From positions 1-57,777 of the forward strand of contig NYTH01000036.1 of the NCBI GenBank assembly GCA_002683405.1: 57,777 bases of DNA. Direction: 5' to 3'. The stretch is from Salinisphaeraceae bacterium (GTDB lineage: Bacteria; Pseudomonadota; Gammaproteobacteria; Nevskiales; Salinisphaeraceae). Position numbers and translations under genes: made by a program. Under the pieces are notes generated by a model. It was not told the origin of the DNA, did not search any database, and saw only the letters and a list, made by a program, of their open reading frames with translations. Shown here piece by piece: positions 35,279-44,580 of this stretch (position 1 is its first letter; every line of letters begins with the position of its first letter).

Positions 35279-35380
35279 CAGCAGGTCTTTGCTGCGTGCA
35301 CGCGCCGGCGCGCGCCGGCGCTGCGGCATGATCCGCTCTGCGTGCGCATCCGTTCAAACTTCAGGTCGATCAAGGGCGAG

Positions 35381-36292
35381 TTAATCCGGGGTAGGCGGGT
35401 ATTCGCGCTGGCCGCGACCCCAGTGAAGCTTGTTGCGCAGGATGTTGAAGTAGTCGTAGCCGCGCGGATGGATAAGCGTGAGCGAGCGCGGCGAGCGCCT
35501 GATCACGATGCGGTCGCCGCCGGAGACGGTCTGATGGGTCTGACCGTCGGCCGTGAAGACGGCGTTCATGCCTTCGTCGGGGGCCACCACCACCTCGATG
35601 GTGTGTTTGGCGTCCACGACCAGGGGGCGATCGGACAGCGTATGAGGGCAGATCGGGACCAGCGTCAATGCCGACAGGCCCGGGTGCAGCACCGGCCCGC
35701 CGCCGGACAGCGCATAGGCCGTGGAACCGGTCGGGCTGGCGATGACAATGCCGTCGGCCCGGTGGCGGCTGATGAAATCGCCGTCCATGAAAGTGTCGAA
35801 CTCGAGCACGCGGGCGGATTCCTTGTTGCGGATGACCACGTCGTTCAGCGCGTACATGGGCCCGCAGGTCCCCAGGCCGGCGTCCTCATGCTCCACGCTC
35901 GCGCTGAGCATCAGGCGCGGCTCCCGCACGTACTCGCCGCGCAATACTTCGTCCAGCGTTTCCAGCATCTCGGCCGGCAGTACGTCCACCATGAAGCCCA
36001 GCCGGCCCAGATTGATGCCCAGCAGGGGCGTGTCGCTGTCGCAGACGTTGCGGCCGGCATCCAGGAGCGTGCCGTCGCCGCCGATCACGATGACCAGATC
36101 ACAGCGCTCGCCCAGCGCATCGCGTGGGCACAGCTCGCCGTCCCAGCCGCTGAACTGATGCGAAGTCTGCTCGTCGAGCAGAACGGTAATGGCCCGTTCG
36201 GTCAGATGATCGCGCAGGCCCAGCGCCATCTGTTCGACCCGCGCATCGTCCCGCTTGCCAATGATGCCGATGCTTGAAAACGACTTGTTCAA
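35381..36292 (-). CDS. nadK: NAD kinase
   Basis: 303-residue enzyme that phosphorylates NAD to NADP with ATP. The nucleotide-binding motif IGGDGTLLDAGR is at about residue 70, LGINLGRLGFM follows, and NDVVIRNKESARV with DGIVIASPTGSTAY marks the NAD-binding core. Length is normal. It lies 102 nt from recN and is divergent from hrcA; the same nadK-recN pair is common in proteobacteria. No defects seen. Confidence 0.95.
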   Translation of the reverse strand: MNKSFSSIGIIGKRDDARVEQMALGLRDHLTERAITVLLDEQTSHQFSGWDGELCPRDALGERCDLVIVIGGDGTLLDAGRNVCDSDTPLLGINLGRLGFMVDVLPAEMLETLDEVLRGEYVREPRLMLSASVEHEDAGLGTCGPMYALNDVVIRNKESARVLEFDTFMDGDFISRHRADGIVIASPTGSTAYALSGGGPVLHPGLSALTLVPICPHTLSDRPLVVDAKHTIEVVVAPDEGMNAVFTADGQTHQTVSGGDRIVIRRSPRSLTLIHPRGYDYFNILRNKLHWGRGQREYPPTPD

Positions 36293-36418
36293 GAGGCTTT
36301 ATCCGTGCCGTGGTCCCGCATTGGAGGCATGCCTTCACGGCATTGTTGTCGTTTCTTGACAGCCCCTGATCGCGTCTGCAATCTGCCGGACAGGGTTCGC
36401 GGCTCAAGTTTCGCACGC

Positions 36419-37477
36419 ATGAAGGCCTCAACGGAACATGTCAATCTGGACGAGCGTAGCCGCCGGCTTCTGAAATCTCTGGTGGAGCGCTACATCACGG
36501 ACGGCCAGCCGGTCGGCTCGCGCGTGCTGGCGCGTTCATCAGGCCTGGGCGTGAGTGCGGCGACCGTACGCAACGTGATGGCCGATCTGGAAGATCTGGG
36601 CTATGTGGCCGCGCCGCATACCTCGGCCGGCCGGATCCCCACGGTGCTCGGCTATCGCTTTTTCATCGATGCGCTGCTGCATCCGGAGCCGCTGGATGCC
36701 CGCCAGGCCGCGGCGCTGGCCCGGAGCCTGGACGCGCAATATCTGTCCGGCGGCAACGTGGCCGAATCCGCCTCGCGGCTGCTGTCCAGCCTGTCAGACA
36801 TGGCCGGCGTGGTCACCGTGCCGCGCAGTGGCCGCGCTACGTTGCGACAGATCGAATTCCTGCCGCTGTCGGAAAACCGCATTCTGGCCATTCTGGTCAT
36901 CAATGAGCGTGACGTGCAGAACCGCATTATTCAGGCCGAGCGAACCTATTCCGCCTCGGAGCTGGAACGCGCGGGCAATTTCATCACCGAGCGCTTCTCC
37001 GGCGAACGCCTGCCGGCCATTCGCAGCCGGCTCGAGGCCGAGCTCAACGACATGCGGTCGGACCTGGACAGCGGCATGCGGTCGGTGCTCAGTATGGGCG
37101 GTCAGCTGTTCGAGCCCGACGCCGCCACCCGGCTGGACTACTACCTGGCCGGGCAGACGAAGCTCATGGAGTTTCCCGAGTTCGGCGAGGTGGAACGCCT
37201 GCGCGAGCTTCTCGACGCGCTGCAGCAGAAGCAGTCGCTGCTGCGTCTATTCGACGACTGCCTGCGGGCCGAGGGCGTGCGTATCTACATCGGCGAGGAA
37301 TCCGGCTACCGGGTGCTCGACGAGTGCAGCGTGGTGACCGCCCCCTACACCGTGGACGGGGAGGTCGTCGGCACGCTGGGCGTGATCGGGCCCACCCGCA
37401 TGGCCTACAACCGGATCATCCCGCTGGTGGACGCCGCTGCCAATCTCCTTGGCACGGCCTTGAAATCCCGCAATTAG
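36419..37477 (+). CDS. hrcA: heat-inducible transcription repressor HrcA
   Basis: 352-residue repressor that normally binds the CIRCE element and is itself folded with GroEL help. The N-terminal winged helix is clear (LVERYITDGQPVGSRVLAR, SAATVRNVMADLEDLGYV, HTSAGRIPTVLGYR), and the C-terminal part ends GTLGVIGPTRMAYNRIIPLV. ATG 36419 gives the usual start; the frame is open to 36305. A TTGACA lies upstream (36356-36361) but its -10 partner is weak. It is 96 nt upstream of grpE. I could not find a canonical CIRCE sequence near hrcA, grpE or dnaK. Confidence 0.95.
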   Translation: MKASTEHVNLDERSRRLLKSLVERYITDGQPVGSRVLARSSGLGVSAATVRNVMADLEDLGYVAAPHTSAGRIPTVLGYRFFIDALLHPEPLDARQAAALARSLDAQYLSGGNVAESASRLLSSLSDMAGVVTVPRSGRATLRQIEFLPLSENRILAILVINERDVQNRIIQAERTYSASELERAGNFITERFSGERLPAIRSRLEAELNDMRSDLDSGMRSVLSMGGQLFEPDAATRLDYYLAGQTKLMEFPEFGEVERLRELLDALQQKQSLLRLFDDCLRAEGVRIYIGEESGYRVLDECSVVTAPYTVDGEVVGTLGVIGPTRMAYNRIIPLVDAAANLLGTALKSRN

Positions 37478-37499
37478 TCCCAAATTAGCGTGCATTGCG

Positions 37500-37520
37500 G
37501 GCCGGCGGCGTACGCCGGCC
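37500..37520. other. GC-rich hairpin between hrcA and grpE
   Basis: GGCCGGCG and CGCCGGCC around a 5-nt loop, no T-run after it. It may attenuate or process the hrcA-grpE transcript rather than terminate it. Confidence 0.4.
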
Positions 37521-37573
37521 GGGCGCCGCATTGCGCGGCAGTTGTACACAAGTTTTGAATTGGGATACGCCTC

Positions 37574-38161
37574 ATGAGTGAGAGAAAACCGCCGGGCGGC
37601 GAGCCGGTGTACGACCACGACGAGCCGGAGGCCAGCGCAGCCGAGGCGCAGCCGCAGCCACAGCCATCCGCCGATGAAGCAGAGAACGCCTCCTCCGAGC
37701 TGCAGGACGAGCTGGACGCGGCCCGCGAGCAGGTTTCGCAGTTCAAGGACCAGTTCGTGCGCGCCCGGGCCGAGCTCGAAAACGTGCGCAAGCGTGCGGA
37801 GCGCGACGTGGAATCCGCCCGCAAGTTCGCGCTGGAAAAATTCGCCGCCGAGCTGCTCGGCGTACGCGACAGCCTCGAGCTGGGGCTGCAGGCGGCCGAT
37901 GAGCAGGCGGGTGATTTCGACAAGCTGCGCGAAGGCGTCGACATGACCCGCAAGCAGCTCGTGAAGTGCATGGAGCAGTTCGGTGTGGAAGTCATCGAGG
38001 CCGAGGGCGAGACCTTCAATCCCGAAATGCATGAAGCCATGAGCATGCAGCCCACCGACGAGCATCCGCCCAACACCGTGGTGTCGGTGCTCCAGAAAGG
38101 GTACAGCCTGAACGGCCGTGTACTCCGGCCGGCCATGGTGGTGGTCAGCAAGGCGCCCTGA
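37574..38161 (+). CDS. grpE: nucleotide exchange factor GrpE
   Basis: 195-residue co-chaperone that drives ADP release from DnaK. A disordered, acidic, proline/alanine-rich N-terminus (1-55) precedes the long paired helix (ELQDELDAAREQVSQFKDQF) and the beta-wing domain with FNPEMHEAMSMQPTDE and GYSLNGRVLRPAMVVVSK. Length and start are normal. It is in the order hrcA-grpE-dnaK-dnaJ. Confidence 0.96.
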   Translation: MSERKPPGGEPVYDHDEPEASAAEAQPQPQPSADEAENASSELQDELDAAREQVSQFKDQFVRARAELENVRKRAERDVESARKFALEKFAAELLGVRDSLELGLQAADEQAGDFDKLREGVDMTRKQLVKCMEQFGVEVIEAEGETFNPEMHEAMSMQPTDEHPPNTVVSVLQKGYSLNGRVLRPAMVVVSKAP

Positions 38162-38182
38162 CGCGGTCGGGGCGGGTGAACG

Positions 38183-38211
38183 CTTGAATTGACGCGGCAT
38201 CGGCCCCAGTT
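38183..38211 (+). promoter_or_regulatory. sigma-32-like heat-shock promoter for dnaK
   Basis: CTTGAA (38183-38188), a 15-nt spacer and CCCCAGTT (38204-38211) match the sigma-32 pattern (CTTGAA, then CCCCATNT) with one clear deviation. It lies about 80 nt before the dnaK start, so dnaK can be heat-induced independently of grpE. Confidence 0.65.
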
Positions 38212-38290
38212 AACCGGTCATAGCGCGCAACGCGACAAACCTGAAACGACTTAGCAATAACGATTCAGCAAAGACAGAGGAATTTTTGAG

Positions 38291-40216
38291 ATGGGCAAGA
38301 TAATCGGCATCGACTTGGGGACCACGAACTCGTGTGTCGCGCTGCTGGAAGGCAGCACGCCCAAGGTCATCGAGAATTCCGAGGGCGAGCGCACGACGCC
38401 GTCCGTTGTTGCCTTTACCGATGACGAGCAGACGCTGGTGGGGCGCCCCGCCAAGCGCCAGGCGGTGACCAACCCGGAAAACACGCTGTACGCCATCAAG
38501 CGTCTGATCGGCCGCACCTTTGACGACAAGACTACCCAGCGCGACATCAAGACGGTGCCCTTCAAGATCGTGAAGGCCGACAACGGTGATGCCTGGGTCG
38601 AGGCGCGCGACAAGAAGATGGCGCCGCCGGAAGTCTCTGCCATGGTGCTGCGCAAGATGAAGCAGACCGCCGAGGACTATCTGGGCGAGACGGTGACCGA
38701 AGCCGTCATTACCGTGCCGGCCTATTTCAACGACTCGCAGCGGCAGGCCACCAAGGACGCCGGCAAGATCGCCGGTCTCGAGGTCAAGCGCATCATCAAC
38801 GAGCCCACTGCGGCCGCGCTGGCCTATGGTATGGACAAGAAGGGCGACAAGAAGATCGCCGTGTATGACCTGGGCGGCGGTACCTTCGACATCTCGATCA
38901 TCGAGGTCGCCGAAGTCGACGGCGAGCACCAGTTTGAAGTGCATGCCACCAACGGCGACACCTTCCTGGGCGGTGAGGATTTCGACTACGCCATCATCGA
39001 GCACATTGCTTCCGAGTTCGAAAAGGAGCAGGGCGTAGACCTGCGCAAGGACAAGCTGGCCCTGCAGCGTCTGAAGGAAGCGGCCGAGAAGGCCAAGATC
39101 GAGCTGTCCTCCACGCAGCAGACCGAAATCAACCTGCCGTACGTGACGGCCGACCAGAGCGGCCCGAAGCATCTGAACCTGAAGATGACCCGGGCCAAGC
39201 TGGAATCGCTGGTCGAGGACCTGATCAAGCGCACCATCGAGCCCTGCAAGGTGGCGCTGAAGGACTCCGGCATGAGCGCCGGCGATATCGACGACGTGCT
39301 GCTGGTGGGCGGCCAGACTCGTATGCCGGCGGTGCAGGAAGCGGTGAAAAGTTTCTTTGGCAAGGAACCGCGCAAGGACGTGAACCCGGACGAGGCGGTG
39401 GCCGTGGGCGCCGCGATTCAGGGCTCCGTGCTGTCGGGCGACACCAAGGACGTGCTGCTGCTGGACGTGACGCCGCTGTCGCTGGGTATCGAGACCCTGG
39501 GCGGCAAGATGACCAAGCTCATCGACAAGAACACCACCATCCCGACGCGCAAGTCCGAAACCTTCACGACGGCCGAAGACAACCAGGGCGCGGTGACCGT
39601 GCACGTGCTGCAGGGCGAGCGCGAGATGTCGTCGGCCAACAAGTCGCTCGGCCGTTTTGACCTGGCGGACATTCCGCCCGCGCCGCGCGGCACGCCGCAG
39701 ATCGAGGTGACCTTCGATATCGACGCCAACGGCATCCTCAACGTCTCGGCCAAGGACAAGGCGACCGGCAAGGAACAGTCGATTGTCATCAAGGCGTCCT
39801 CCGGCCTGTCCGACGAGGAAATCGACGCAATGGTCAAGGATGCCGAGGACCACGCCGAGGAAGATCGCAAGTTCAACGAGCTGATCACGGCGCGCAATCA
39901 GGGTGAAGGCCTGATCCACGGCGTCGAGAAAAGCCTGAAGGACCTCGATGACAAGGTGACCGACGCCGAGAAGACCGAGGTCGAACAAGCCATCAAGGCG
40001 CTGCGTGAAGTGCTGGACGGCGACGACAAGGACGCCATCGAGGCCAAGACGCAGGCCCTGTCCGAGGCATCCGCCAAGGTCATGGAAAAGGCCTATGCCG
40101 ACGCCGACGGCGGCGCCGCGGGCGCCGAAGCCGGTGCCAAGGCGGAATCGGACGGCAGCGCCGACGAAGACGTCGTCGACGCCGAGTTCGAGGAAGTCGA
40201 CGACAACAAGAAATAG
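38291..40216 (+). CDS. dnaK: molecular chaperone DnaK (Hsp70)
   Basis: 641-residue Hsp70. The ATPase domain starts with [12 protein letters not shown], with the phosphate loop [12 protein letters not shown] (about 197) and [12 protein letters not shown]; the substrate domain follows ([14 protein letters not shown], about 395) and the helical lid. The C-terminal tail is Ala/Gly-rich and acidic, ending [12 protein letters not shown], close to the usual proteobacterial end. GrpE and DnaJ are encoded on either side, giving the complete Hsp70 cycle. Start ATG 38291, with AGAGGAAT upstream. Confidence 0.97.
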   Translation: MGKIIGIDLGTTNSCVALLEGSTPKVIENSEGERTTPSVVAFTDDEQTLVGRPAKRQAVTNPENTLYAIKRLIGRTFDDKTTQRDIKTVPFKIVKADNGDAWVEARDKKMAPPEVSAMVLRKMKQTAEDYLGETVTEAVITVPAYFNDSQRQATKDAGKIAGLEVKRIINEPTAAALAYGMDKKGDKKIAVYDLGGGTFDISIIEVAEVDGEHQFEVHATNGDTFLGGEDFDYAIIEHIASEFEKEQGVDLRKDKLALQRLKEAAEKAKIELSSTQQTEINLPYVTADQSGPKHLNLKMTRAKLESLVEDLIKRTIEPCKVALKDSGMSAGDIDDVLLVGGQTRMPAVQEAVKSFFGKEPRKDVNPDEAVAVGAAIQGSVLSGDTKDVLLLDVTPLSLGIETLGGKMTKLIDKNTTIPTRKSETFTTAEDNQGAVTVHVLQGEREMSSANKSLGRFDLADIPPAPRGTPQIEVTFDIDANGILNVSAKDKATGKEQSIVIKASSGLSDEEIDAMVKDAEDHAEEDRKFNELITARNQGEGLIHGVEKSLKDLDDKVTDAEKTEVEQAIKALREVLDGDDKDAIEAKTQALSEASAKVMEKAYADADGGAAGAEAGAKAESDGSADEDVVDAEFEEVDDNKK

Positions 40217-40325
40217 CGGCTTGCCGAAAGTCGGCTATACAGCGAAAGGCGTGGGGCGCGATGGCGCTTCACGCCTTTGGCGTTTCTGAATCGACCGCCC
40301 GAACCCACCCTGACGCCCCGGAATA

Positions 40326-41441
40326 ATGAGCAAACGCGACTATTACGAAGTACTCGGTGTTGGCAAGTCCGCCTCGGCGGACGAGATCAAGAAAGCCTAT
40401 CGTCGCCTGGCGATGAAGAACCATCCCGACCGCAATCCCGGCGACGAGGAGGCGGAGGCCCGCTTCAAGGAAGCGACCGAGGCCTACGAGGTGCTGTCCA
40501 GCGAGGACAAGCGCCGCGCCTATGACCAGTTCGGTCACGACGGCGTGCAGGGCGCAGCCGGCGGCGGCTTTGGCGGCGGTGGTTTCGGCGACATCTTCGG
40601 CGATATCTTTTCCGATATCTTCGGCGGCGGCGGTGGCCAGCGCGCCGCGCGCGGGGCCGATCTGCGTTACGACCTGGAGCTCGATCTGGAAACGGCGGTC
40701 GAGGGCAAGGAAGTCAAGATTCGCATCCCGGCTCTGGAGGAATGCGAGCACTGTGACGGCGATGGCGCCGAGCCGGGGTCCGACAAGATTCGATGCGGCA
40801 CCTGCAACGGCAACGGCCAGGTCCGCATTCAGCAGGGCTTCCTGTCCATCCAGCAGACCTGCCCGCAGTGCCGCGGCCGGGGTGAGGTCATCAACAACCC
40901 CTGCATGCGCTGTCGGGGCGAAGGCCGGGTGCGCAAGCAGAAGAACCTGTCGGTCAAGGTGCCGCCAGGCGTGGACACCGGCGATCGCATCCGTCTGACC
41001 GGCGAGGGCGAGCCCGGCGAGATGGGCGGGCCGCCCGGTGATCTTTACGTGCAGATCAACGTGAAGAAGCACGACGTGTTCGTGCGTAACGGCAACGATT
41101 TGCGCTGCACCGTGCCCATCGACTTTGCCACGGCGGCGCTGGGCGGCGAGATCGATGTGCCTACCCTGAACGGCAAGGTCAACCTGCGCATTCCCGAGGA
41201 AACCCAGAGCGGCAAGGTCTTCCGTATGCGCGGCAAGGGCGTGCAGTCGGTCCGAACCAGCGCGCCGGGTGATCTGCTGTGCAAGGTGGCCGTGGAGACG
41301 CCGGTCAAGCTGACCAAACAGCAGAAGGACCTGCTCGAGGAATTCCGCGATTCGCTGGAAGAGGGCGGCGACCGCCACAGCCCCGAGTCTGCATCCTGGT
41401 TCGACAAGGCCCGGCGTTTCTTTGAAGAGCGCATGGGCTAG
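40326..41441 (+). CDS. dnaJ: molecular chaperone DnaJ (Hsp40)
   Basis: 371-residue type I J-protein. The J domain carries HPD at residues 33-35; a Gly-rich stretch follows ([15 protein letters not shown]); then four CxxCxGxG zinc motifs at about 130-205 ([32 protein letters not shown]) and the C-terminal substrate domains. It stimulates DnaK's ATPase and presents clients. It is 109 nt downstream of dnaK and likely co-transcribed. Confidence 0.97.
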   Translation: MSKRDYYEVLGVGKSASADEIKKAYRRLAMKNHPDRNPGDEEAEARFKEATEAYEVLSSEDKRRAYDQFGHDGVQGAAGGGFGGGGFGDIFGDIFSDIFGGGGGQRAARGADLRYDLELDLETAVEGKEVKIRIPALEECEHCDGDGAEPGSDKIRCGTCNGNGQVRIQQGFLSIQQTCPQCRGRGEVINNPCMRCRGEGRVRKQKNLSVKVPPGVDTGDRIRLTGEGEPGEMGGPPGDLYVQINVKKHDVFVRNGNDLRCTVPIDFATAALGGEIDVPTLNGKVNLRIPEETQSGKVFRMRGKGVQSVRTSAPGDLLCKVAVETPVKLTKQQKDLLEEFRDSLEEGGDRHSPESASWFDKARRFFEERMG

Positions 41442-41458
41442 CTGCGGCCGGTGCGCGG

Positions 41459-41920
41459 CTAGGACACCGACGGAAAACGTGAAAACCGGTTGAAGCAGAT
41501 TGCCTCGTAGGGGTCGCAGAAGCGGAAGAAGGTTATCTTCTGCGGCTCATCGGGCCGACTCACGTCGTAGTTGGTCGACTGCAGGAAGGCCGTAATCACG
41601 CGCCGCTCCAACCCGACAAACTCATTCGCCAGCCATTCGGGCACCCAGTCGTTGGGCGTGGCGCTGTGCGATACCACGGGGAACGCCTCGTAAAAGCGCC
41701 GGCGCCGGCGCGTGACGCTGCGATCCCAGGGTATGAAGGCGTCGATGAAGCCGTTCATTACCCTGGCGTCGACCGCGGCGTTGGGCAGCCGTTCGGCAAT
41801 GATGGCGCGCACCACCGATTCCGGATGCCAGACCCAGTAGGCGGCCGTCCCCGCCGCACCGGCCCCGACAGCCACGGTGGCGCCGGCGCCCCAGAGGAAC
41901 TGGCGTCTGGTCAGGCTCAT
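41459..41920 (-). CDS. Tat-exported small subunit of a GMC-type dehydrogenase (gluconate 2-dehydrogenase subunit 3-like)
   Basis: 153 residues starting with a twin-arginine signal (LTRRQFLWGAGATVAVGAGA), so it is exported folded, probably carrying its cofactor-bearing partner along. The mature part (FIDAFIPWDRSVTRRRRRFY, FVGLERRVITAFL) matches the small 'subunit 3' proteins that pair with FAD-dependent sugar or alcohol dehydrogenases. It overlaps the GMC oxidoreductase by 4 nt (ATGA), and the large subunit lacks its own signal, which fits co-export. No cytochrome c subunit is encoded nearby. Confidence 0.78.
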   Translation of the reverse strand: MSLTRRQFLWGAGATVAVGAGAAGTAAYWVWHPESVVRAIIAERLPNAAVDARVMNGFIDAFIPWDRSVTRRRRRFYEAFPVVSHSATPNDWVPEWLANEFVGLERRVITAFLQSTNYDVSRPDEPQKITFFRFCDPYEAICFNRFSRFPSVS

Positions 41921-43377
41921 GCGAACATCCTTGCGGCGGAGCGCACCGATAGTGCAGAGAGCGTGAGGGTAGGATTGGCTGGCGAACAGCTCGAGAACGA
42001 CCCGCTGCCCAGCACGTAAAGATTGTCGTGGCCGTGCAGCCGCTGTTCGGCATCGGTCACGCTGTCGGCCGGTGACCTGCCCATGGCGTGGGTGCCTTGA
42101 ATATGGGCGTCGGTGCGGCGCTTCTCGGTTTCGAAGGCGATCCGCTCGACCGGCAGGGCCGCCATCCATTCGGGCAGCATTTTCTGCGCGCGGCGAATGC
42201 CCGCTTCGCCGTACTCGCTATGGCCCTGAAAGTCGGCAATGGGCCGGCCGCTGCTGCTGATGCGCACGCGATTGCGTGTTTCGGGCAGATCCTCGACAAC
42301 CATGACCACACGCATGACCTCCTGCCAGCGGCCGTGCTCCGGGCGGAGCGCGCCCGTGTTCCAGGCCTCGATCATGCAGGCGCCAGCCTCCGAGCGATGC
42401 GGGCCGTCCCAGCCCATATAGCCTATCCCGCTGATCTTGCTGCTGCCGTTGAAGTTCTTGACGCCCTTCATGAAGATCTCCGCGCCGGTCGAGGTCTGTT
42501 CATGCAGCTTTTCGCCGATATGCGGATTGTCAAAGCCCGAGCGTAGCAGGATGGCGGCATTGAATATGGCGTTGGCCCCCAGACCGACCACGTCGCCGCG
42601 CACTTCGTAACCCGGCTGGTCCTCGTGCTCGCGTGAACGTACTTCCACCCCGACCACGCGCCCCGATTCGCGCACCACCTGCCACACCTGGCTGCGGGTG
42701 AGCACGCTCACCCGCGCGTCCTCATAGACCGGCATCATGGCGTTATCAATGGTGAACTTGGCGTCGACGGGACAGATTCGGCATACGCCGGAACTGCAGC
42801 ACACGCGGCGACCCGGGCTCGGGGCGGAAGGCCGGGCGCTCGGCATGGGGAAGAACTGCTCGGGGTAGGCGTCCGCCAGCCGCTGATGCGCGTCCGACAG
42901 CCGATGGGGCGGCAGGGGATAGGGCTGGCTGCGGGGTGACACCGCGCCGTTGTTCCCGCCCGAGATCGCCATCCACTGTTCGGTCTTGACGTAGTAGGGC
43001 TCCAGATCGGCGTAGGAAATGGGCCAGTCCTGACCCACGCCGTACCGTGTCTTCAGTTCGAAATCGGCCGGCAGAAAGCGCGGCGTGTTGCCGGACCAGC
43101 AGTTCGAACTGCCGCCGAAGCCGATGGTGAACATCCACCACTTGAAGTCGTCCTCGCCGGCGTAGTCGAAGAACGAGTCGGACGGCTCGGCAGAGTTCAT
43201 GCGGTTGGCGACCCGCCAGTCGTGCGTATATTGCCGGCCCATTTCGACCACCAGCACGCGGGCGTCCTGCGGCGCGTGCTCGAGATATTCGCGCAGGAAG
43301 AACGAGCTCGCGAAACCCGACCCGGCGAGGATCAGATCGTAGCGCTGGTTGTCGTCAACGGCTGTAATAAAGGGCAT
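41917..43377 (-). CDS. GMC family FAD-dependent oxidoreductase
   Basis: 486-residue flavoprotein. The N-terminal FAD motif is DLILAGSGFASSF; the third glycine of GxGxxG is replaced by Ser, which is uncommon. GFGGSSNCWSGNTPRF follows. The cysteine cluster CCSSGVCRICPVDAKF (about residue 195) resembles that of periplasmic glucose/gluconate dehydrogenase large subunits. The C-terminal catalytic block is GTHAMGRSPADS then SCSPANPTLTLSALSV. The substrate is probably a sugar, polyol or sugar acid. It depends on the small subunit's Tat signal for export. It lies between dnaJ and dapB, which are often close neighbours, so it may be a local insertion. Confidence 0.85.
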   Translation of the reverse strand: MPFITAVDDNQRYDLILAGSGFASSFFLREYLEHAPQDARVLVVEMGRQYTHDWRVANRMNSAEPSDSFFDYAGEDDFKWWMFTIGFGGSSNCWSGNTPRFLPADFELKTRYGVGQDWPISYADLEPYYVKTEQWMAISGGNNGAVSPRSQPYPLPPHRLSDAHQRLADAYPEQFFPMPSARPSAPSPGRRVCCSSGVCRICPVDAKFTIDNAMMPVYEDARVSVLTRSQVWQVVRESGRVVGVEVRSREHEDQPGYEVRGDVVGLGANAIFNAAILLRSGFDNPHIGEKLHEQTSTGAEIFMKGVKNFNGSSKISGIGYMGWDGPHRSEAGACMIEAWNTGALRPEHGRWQEVMRVVMVVEDLPETRNRVRISSSGRPIADFQGHSEYGEAGIRRAQKMLPEWMAALPVERIAFETEKRRTDAHIQGTHAMGRSPADSVTDAEQRLHGHDNLYVLGSGSFSSCSPANPTLTLSALSVRSAARMFA

Positions 43378-43528
43378 CGCTATTGGCTCTGGGTCACAGA
43401 CATGGCTGGGGATCGGCGTGCCCGCAGCGAAGACGCTTCATTGCGCCCTAGCGCGGCGGATCGGTGAAGGCCGTAGCCGACGCGCCAGGTGTCTGGTGAT
43501 TGTGAATAGGAGCGACGCATTCGAGAAC

Positions 43529-43540
43529 GCTAGTGTAGTA
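43529..43540. repeat. partial copy of a dispersed GCTAGTGTAGT repeat
   Basis: CGCTAGTGTAGT upstream of dapB matches the first part of the repeat seen in full at 51865-51887 (inverted) and 57674-57694. Confidence 0.45.
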
Positions 43541-43563
43541 TTTATCGGCCAAAGCGTCTCATC

Positions 43564-43632
43564 ATGAGCACGCATCACCGCCGCCGCCGACCGGCGGCCG
43601 AATTTCGAATACACCCCGATCGAACTAGGTGA
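43564..43632 (+). CDS. possible 22-codon leader peptide upstream of dapB
   Basis: An ATG-initiated frame encodes a basic peptide ([10 protein letters not shown]...TR). Its TGA overlaps the AGGTGA ribosome-binding site of dapB and ends 4 nt before the dapB TTG. It could couple dapB translation to the leader, but no start signal of its own is obvious and it may be chance. Confidence 0.25.
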   Translation: MSTHHRRRRPAAEFRIHPDRTR

Positions 43633-43636
43633 TCAC

Positions 43637-44440
43637 TTGGTTGATATTGCGATTAATGGCGCGGCCGGCCGCATGGGCCGACAGCTTGTTCTGGCCTGCC
43701 GCAACGCCGAGGGCCTGACCTTGTCGGCGGCCTTCGAAGCGCCGGATGCGCCGGCGATTGGCCAGGATGCGGGCCAGGTGGCGGACGGCCAGGCGGCGGG
43801 TGTCTTCATCAGCCCGGCGTCGCAGCGCCCGGAAGCCGGCTTTGACGTACTGGTGGATTTTACGCGTCCGGAGCCGGCGCTCGACGCGCTGTCCGATTGC
43901 GTGAAGAAGCAGGCCGCCATGGTGATCGGTACCACGGGCTTTGACGACACGGGCGTTGCGGCCATTCGCGAAGCCGCTCGCAGCATTCCGGTGGTGTACG
44001 CCCCGAACTACAGCGCAGGCGTAACGCTGAGCTTCAAGCTTCTGGAGCTGGCGGCGCGCGCGCTCGGGGATACCGTGGATATCGAGGTCATCGAAGCCCA
44101 TCACCGGCACAAGGTGGATGCGCCTTCTGGCACGGCCCTGAAGATGGGCGAGGTGCTGGCCCAGGCGCTGGGGCGTGATCTGTCCGATTGTGCCGTCTAC
44201 GGCCGCGAGGGGCACACCGGTGCGCGTGACCGGAAGACCATCGGTTTCGAAACCATCCGCGGCGGCGATATCGTCGGGGAGCACACGGTGCTGTTTGCCG
44301 GTGACGGCGAGCGCATCGAGATATCCCACAAGGCCTCCAGCCGGATGACCTTTGCGTCCGGCGCCATGCGGGCCGCCGGATGGGTCGCCGATCAGCCGGC
44401 CGGGCTGTACGACATGACCGACGTACTCGGCATCCGTTGA
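43637..44440 (+). CDS. dapB: 4-hydroxy-tetrahydrodipicolinate reductase
   Basis: 267-residue enzyme of lysine/diaminopimelate synthesis using NAD(P)H. The dinucleotide-binding start is [17 protein letters not shown], then VIGTTGFDD, the catalytic [15 protein letters not shown] (about residue 155) and [12 protein letters not shown]. The start is a TTG (43637) with AGGTGA just upstream; the N-terminus aligns with the family from this codon. In many gammaproteobacteria dapB follows dnaJ and precedes carA; here the GMC genes and a vgrG have been inserted on either side. Confidence 0.95.
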   Translation: MVDIAINGAAGRMGRQLVLACRNAEGLTLSAAFEAPDAPAIGQDAGQVADGQAAGVFISPASQRPEAGFDVLVDFTRPEPALDALSDCVKKQAAMVIGTTGFDDTGVAAIREAARSIPVVYAPNYSAGVTLSFKLLELAARALGDTVDIEVIEAHHRHKVDAPSGTALKMGEVLAQALGRDLSDCAVYGREGHTGARDRKTIGFETIRGGDIVGEHTVLFAGDGERIEISHKASSRMTFASGAMRAAGWVADQPAGLYDMTDVLGIR

Positions 44441-44580
44441 GTCCGGCCTGATCGGATTAGACCCCGTTGCGGAGGAGCGGCGGGTGCATTCATCGCAGCG
44501 GGCTCGTACACTCGGGACTTCGCCCAGCACCACGGTTCGTCTGCCCCCTTCAGGCGATCGCGAAAAGAGGCCCGCATGCG

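Noticed and set aside
38210-39988. 592-codon open frame antisense to dnaK
   Set aside because: Shadow of a GC-rich conserved gene; no start context, no domain, and dnaK is certain on the other strand. Similar long antisense frames over carB (49224-50996), hsdR (5647-7242), vgrG (45004-46554) and recN (33638-34870) were dropped for the same reason.
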